Origin: Caballeronia megalochromosomata
GTDB taxonomy: Bacteria > Pseudomonadota > Gammaproteobacteria > Burkholderiales > Burkholderiaceae
Direction: 5' to 3'
DNA length: 35,868 nt
NCBI GenBank assembly: GCA_001580565.1
Contig: LRBF01000081.1
Span: forward strand, 1 to 35,868
The translations under genes and the position numbers were made by a program. Position 1 is the first letter of the stretch. Every line of letters begins with the position of its first letter. This document shows positions 33,048-35,868 of the stretch, in pieces. The notes below the pieces were generated by a model. The model saw only the letters and a program-made list of their open reading frames with translations, did no database searches and was not told the DNA's origin.

Positions 33048-33526
33048 TCGCCTCTCACCATCGTAAAGAATTCGACCTTGGTCGCAGCTGCTTCGGCCTC
33101 TTTGCGACGCCGTTCGTCGGCAATGCGCGCGGCCAGCGGCGCGATGAGTCGCGCCTGCAACCTGTCCGTGAAACGCGGCATCTGCAAGAGCGCGTCGGCG
33201 AGCGCGGCGAGTGTCGCGCGCTCCTTGTCGCGCCCCATGTGCACCGCGACGCCGACCGGCGCGCTGCCGTCGTCCAGCGTCAGGCGCAGCGTGGCGCGCG
33301 TGACGGTCGTTTCGCCGAGATTGAAGGCATCGCCCGTGCCCCCGATGCGTCCGCGCACCATCGCAAGCCCGATATCCGGCGCGCGCAGCCACTCGTAGTC
33401 GGGCACCTTCGCGCCGTCGAGTGCCGCGTCGAGCGCCGTTTTCAGCGCGTCGCGCGGCGTGCGGGCGAGCACCGCCATCCATTCACGGCGGCTCCGCGCG
33501 TCCTGCGGCTCCATTGAAGTACTCAT
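33044..33526 (-). CDS. phnG: C-P lyase core subunit PhnG
   Basis: A 160-residue subunit of the PhnGHIJ core. REWMAVLARTPRDAL (14-28) and GGTGDAFNLGETTVTRATLRL (about 62-82) are family signatures. It is the first gene of the operon, with GGGAAAG before the ATG at 33526; an ATG four codons later is an alternative. The promoter must lie in the 163 bases before the divergent phnF gene, which contains a HutC-type palindrome 60 bases upstream of the ATG. Confidence 0.93.
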   Translation of the reverse strand: MSTSMEPQDARSRREWMAVLARTPRDALKTALDAALDGAKVPDYEWLRAPDIGLAMVRGRIGGTGDAFNLGETTVTRATLRLTLDDGSAPVGVAVHMGRDKERATLAALADALLQMPRFTDRLQARLIAPLAARIADERRRKEAEAAATKVEFFTMVRGE

Positions 33527-33580
33527 CGCTTTCCCTATGTCTGGAAGGATCCGGTGGTCGTTATGCTACTCGTCGTCTGA

Positions 33581-33596
33581 TCTAGTCGTCTAGACG
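33581..33596. promoter_or_regulatory. PhnF (HutC-type GntR) operator candidate
   Basis: CGTCTAGACG (33587-33596) is a perfect palindrome that contains GTCTAGAC, matching the GT-N-TA-N-AC operators of HutC-subfamily GntR repressors. TCTAG-N4-CTAGA (33581-33594) overlaps it. The site lies midway between divergent phnG and phnF, where a repressor could act on both. Confidence 0.65.
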
Positions 33597-33689
33597 TTTG
33601 GTCATGTAGTGAGGCTTTCACATTTCCATCACGAGTTGCGCACTACAATCCGGGAGAACGATATTCAAACCGACAGGAATGACAGCGCA

Positions 33690-34448
33690 ATGACATCCAG
33701 TGAAAATGCCGCGCCTCTTCATGCGGTCGAGCGCGGCGCGGGCGTCGCGGTCTGGCGGCAGATCGAGCAGATCCTCGCCGCCGAGATCGCCGCGAAGAGC
33801 TTCGGCGAGGAAGGACGTCTGCCGAGCGAGGCCGAGCTTGCCAAACGCTTCGACGTGAACCGTCATACCGTGCGCCGCGCGATGCTGCGGCTCGCCGCGA
33901 CGGGGCTCGTGAGCGTCGAGCAGGGGCGCGGCACGTTCGTGCAGCCGGGCGCGATCGACTATCAGATCGGGCGCCGCACGCGTTTCACGGAGAATCTGCG
34001 CCGCCAGAAGCACGCGTCGGCGGGCGTGGTGCTGAGCTCGGAGCGCGTGAAAGCCGATCCGGCCGTGGCGAAGGCGCTCGGCGTGCGCGCGGGCACGCTC
34101 GTCTATCAGATCGAAACGCGCCACGATTCCGACGGCATCCCGATGACCTACGCGCGCAACTGGTATCCGGCGACGCGTTTCAACGAGCTGCCCGTGGCCA
34201 TCGAAGCAGCGGGCGGCGTCAGCGCCGCGCTGGAGAAGTTCGGCGTGAAGGACTACACGCGCAAATGGAGCCGCATCGGCAGCGTGCTGCCTTCGTCCGA
34301 CGTGGCGCGGCGCTTGCAGATCAATCGTCAGCAGCCGGTGCTGTGGGTCGAGAACGTCGATGTCGACGAAGACGGCGTGCCGATCAAGTACGGCATCACG
34401 CATTTCGCGGCGGATCGCGTGCAATTGATGGTCGAGCACGATCTATGA
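33690..34448 (+). CDS. phnF: GntR-family (HutC-type) repressor of phosphonate genes
   Basis: A 252-residue regulator with a winged helix-turn-helix at about 20-90 (LPSEAELAKRFDVNRHTVRRAMLRLA, then GRGTFVQPG) and a UTRA effector domain at about 105-245 (GTLVYQIETRHDSDGIPMTYARNWYP). PhnF proteins repress phosphonate genes and probably respond to a pathway ligand. The ATG at 33690 was preferred over a frame that opens at 33609, because domain similarity begins just after it. A TACAAT element at 33644-33649 could be its -10. Its stop codon overlaps the next ATG as ATGA. Confidence 0.92.
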   Translation: MTSSENAAPLHAVERGAGVAVWRQIEQILAAEIAAKSFGEEGRLPSEAELAKRFDVNRHTVRRAMLRLAATGLVSVEQGRGTFVQPGAIDYQIGRRTRFTENLRRQKHASAGVVLSSERVKADPAVAKALGVRAGTLVYQIETRHDSDGIPMTYARNWYPATRFNELPVAIEAAGGVSAALEKFGVKDYTRKWSRIGSVLPSSDVARRLQINRQQPVLWVENVDVDEDGVPIKYGITHFAADRVQLMVEHDL

Positions 34449-35137
34449 ACGCCGCCGCCAAACCGCGCGTGGCGCTCTATTACGCGCCGCCCGCATCCTC
34501 CGCATGGTGGCGCGACGGTTGTGCATGGCTCGGACGCGATCCCGAGAACGGGCGCGAGATCGCGACGCCCGCTCATGACGTGACGCGCGCGCCGCGCCGC
34601 TATGGCTGGCACGCGACGCTCGTCGCGCCGTTTCATATGGCGCCGGGCGTCGAGTTCGCGGACGTGCTCGCCTGTGCTCGCGCATGGGCCAGCGCCGTGC
34701 CGCGCTTCGAGATGGCGGTCAAGGCCGCCGAACTGGAGAGGTTCGTCGCGCTGCGGCCCGCCGAAGAATGTGACGACGCGACGCTTCGCACGCTCGCCGC
34801 CGATGCGCTGCAAGCCCTCCATGCGCTGCGCGCGATGCCTTCGCGTGAAAGCATCGAACGGCGCATCGCCGCGGGCATGAGCGCACGGCAGATCGAGCTG
34901 CTGCGCACATGGGGCTATCCGTATGTCTTCGAGGAATATCGCTTTCACATGACGCTTTCCGATTCGCTCGACGATGCGAACACACGCGCAGCGATCGTAT
35001 CGGAGTGGATGCGTCGCATCGACACGCTCGGCCCGTTGCCGATGCATGGCGCGGCGCTTTTCATCGAACCGGAGCCGGGCGCGCCCTTCACGCTGTGGCA
35101 GCGCCTGCCGTTCAACAACGCACAGGATGTGGCATGA
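34445..35137 (+). CDS. DUF1045 2H-type phosphoesterase of the phosphonate cluster
   Basis: A 230-residue protein of the DUF1045 family (known as a phosphonate-operon protein) with the 2H phosphoesterase fold. The two H-x-T motifs are intact: His56-Ala-Thr58 in GWHATLVAPF and His168-Met-Thr170 in RFHMTLSDSL. Such enzymes act on cyclic phosphates. Since no phnP gene is present, it is a good candidate for opening the ribose 1,2-cyclic phosphate made by PhnJ; this is inference. It overlaps phnF before it and phnN after it by four bases each, so the three are translated together. Confidence 0.9.
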   Translation: MNAAAKPRVALYYAPPASSAWWRDGCAWLGRDPENGREIATPAHDVTRAPRRYGWHATLVAPFHMAPGVEFADVLACARAWASAVPRFEMAVKAAELERFVALRPAEECDDATLRTLAADALQALHALRAMPSRESIERRIAAGMSARQIELLRTWGYPYVFEEYRFHMTLSDSLDDANTRAAIVSEWMRRIDTLGPLPMHGAALFIEPEPGAPFTLWQRLPFNNAQDVA

Positions 35138-35694
35138 CCGGAGTGGATAGCACGAAACTGATCTACGTGATGGGACCGTCGGGTGCGGGCAAGGACTCGC
35201 TGCTCGGCTTCGCGCGCGAGCGCATCGGCGCGCAGGTGATGTTCGCGCATCGCTACATCACGCGCGCGGTCGCGGAGGGCGAGAACCATATCGCGCTGTC
35301 GCATGACGAATTCAATTCGAGGCTTTCGTACGGGCTCTTCGCGATGCATTGGGAAAGTCTCGGGTTGCGTTACGGCATCGGCATCGAGCTGGATGCGTGG
35401 CTCGCGCGCGGCATGCCCGTCGTCGTGAATGGCTCGCGGCAGCACGCGGAGCTCGCGCTCGAACGTTATCCCGATGCGCGGTTCGTGCATATAGATGCAA
35501 CGCCTTCGGTGCTGGCCGCGCGTCTCGCGCGCCGCGGACGCGAGGATGCGCGACAGATCGAAGCGCGGCTTGCGCGTCGGCCGGCGTTTGCTTTGCCGTC
35601 GCATGCGCGTGTTGTGAAGATCGATAATTCGGGCATGTTGGCTGATGCTGGTACGCAGTTTCTTGATGTGCTCGCGCGTACGGGCGGGATTTAG
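35134..35694 (+). CDS. phnN: Ribose 1,5-bisphosphate phosphokinase
   Basis: A 186-residue kinase that turns ribose 1,5-bisphosphate and ATP into PRPP, returning the carbon skeleton of the C-P lyase pathway to central metabolism. The P-loop GPSGAGKDS is at 14-22, and HRYITRAVAEGENHIALS with MHWESLGLRYGI match the guanylate-kinase-like PhnN family. The ATG at 35134 overlaps the DUF1045 stop codon; the frame is open further upstream as a shadow. It is the last gene before the right-hand repeat. Confidence 0.94.
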   Translation: MTGVDSTKLIYVMGPSGAGKDSLLGFARERIGAQVMFAHRYITRAVAEGENHIALSHDEFNSRLSYGLFAMHWESLGLRYGIGIELDAWLARGMPVVVNGSRQHAELALERYPDARFVHIDATPSVLAARLARRGREDARQIEARLARRPAFALPSHARVVKIDNSGMLADAGTQFLDVLARTGGI

Positions 35695-35697
35695 GTT

Positions 35698-35781
35698 CGC
35701 TGGATCCCGTGTTCGTGTCGGTCTATTGGCACTGCCCCTGTGCGGGGCGGCAGTCACTTTCTTTGCTGCTGCAAAGAAAGT
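35698..35781 (-). repeat. REP-like palindromic repeat, right copy (inverted)
   Basis: This is the inverted partner of the left-edge repeat (196-278). Its hairpin is longer: ACTTTCTTTGC (35756-35766) pairs perfectly with its complement (35771-35781) around TGCT. It begins three bases after the phnN stop codon, so it may also act as that operon's 3' structure. Confidence 0.75.
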
Positions 35782-35817
35782 AACCAAAGAAACAGCTTGT
35801 CCCAGCCTAAGCACTTC

Positions 35818-35868
35818 ATGCCGGCCGCGGCACAGGCGATTGACCTAATGGCCCGGCAATATCCAGTT
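35818..35868 (+). CDS. Possible start of an unidentified gene, cut by the window edge
   Basis: An ATG at 35818 opens a frame of 17 codons that is still open at the right edge (MPAAAQAIDLMARQYPV). An in-frame TAA lies nine bases upstream, so the frame cannot start earlier. No clear ribosome binding site precedes it. It is too short to identify and may be chance. Confidence 0.2.
   Translation, partial: MPAAAQAIDLMARQYPV

Noticed and set aside
32425..33482. Longer PhnH start upstream of 33047
   Set aside because: The added residues are the out-of-frame shadow of phnG; the double ATG overlapping the phnG stop fits the family N-terminus.
33660..33690. Pho-box-like repeat CTGTCATTCCTGTCGG on the minus strand near phnF
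   Set aside because: The two half-sites are two bases apart where four are needed for the 11-base spacing of a PhoB box, and it lies next to the phnF start codon, an unlikely place for activation of phnG.
34945..35814. Long minus-strand frame over phnN and the right repeat
   Set aside because: It is antisense to phnN and DUF1045, and its N-terminus is only the translated palindrome (VTFFAAAKK).

Overview
The window is high-GC, gene-dense chromosomal DNA of a Burkholderiaceae bacterium, most likely Paraburkholderia or Caballeronia. The evidence is gene content and codon style only: a DUF3563 protein, a DinB with the long insertion usual in this group, a TauD/SsuABC-type sulfonate operon, a C-P lyase operon in the order phnGHIJKLM, and a short palindromic repeat that I remember as common in these genomes. 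No rRNA, tRNA, CRISPR array or prophage is visible. About 35 genes are supported.

Left edge to 5.5 kb: the tail of an IS110-type transposase, a REP-like palindrome, a membrane-anchored alpha/beta hydrolase, exonuclease III (convergent, sharing a stop-codon overlap), an MdtG-like exporter, a membrane diguanylate cyclase in DNA of less GC-biased codon use, and an aldo/keto reductase divergent from a LysR regulator. 6.4-10.3 kb: an alkanesulfonate/taurine-type set on the minus strand (TauD-like dioxygenase, periplasmic binding protein, ATPase, permease) with a dyad upstream. 10.3-13.3 kb: an outer-membrane beta-barrel, dinB with a near-consensus LexA box, an unknown 121-residue protein and a DUF3563 protein. 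13.3-15.5 kb: an OmpR-type response regulator and its sensor kinase.

15.5-19.3 kb holds the least explained material. An intrinsic terminator with no gene in front of it suggests a small RNA. A DHA2 drug exporter is followed after 10 bases by an ABC/SMC-like ATPase. Two tandem genes for tiny membrane peptides each carry a near-identical leader of about 140 bases with the same promoter-like hexamers. 19.3-27.6 kb: a soluble double-PAS hybrid histidine kinase, a FUSC-type membrane protein and LysR regulator divergent from a VOC protein, a small exported protein, a chemoreceptor, and an aromatic-acid MFS transporter with an IclR-type repeat in its promoter and a textbook terminator.

27.8-35.7 kb is a phosphonate regulon. 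The minus-strand operon phnGHIJKLM encodes the whole C-P lyase core with mostly overlapping start and stop codons. The divergent plus-strand operon encodes PhnF (HutC-type GntR repressor), a DUF1045 2H phosphoesterase and PhnN. A GTCTAGAC palindrome of the HutC operator type lies between them. PhnG, H, I and L attach the phosphonate to ribose triphosphate, PhnM removes pyrophosphate, PhnJ cleaves the C-P bond, the DUF1045 protein is a plausible substitute for the absent PhnP, and PhnN finishes PRPP. No phnCDE importer is present. A second, inverted copy of the left-edge palindrome closes the window, so about 35.4 kb is bracketed by inverted repeats.
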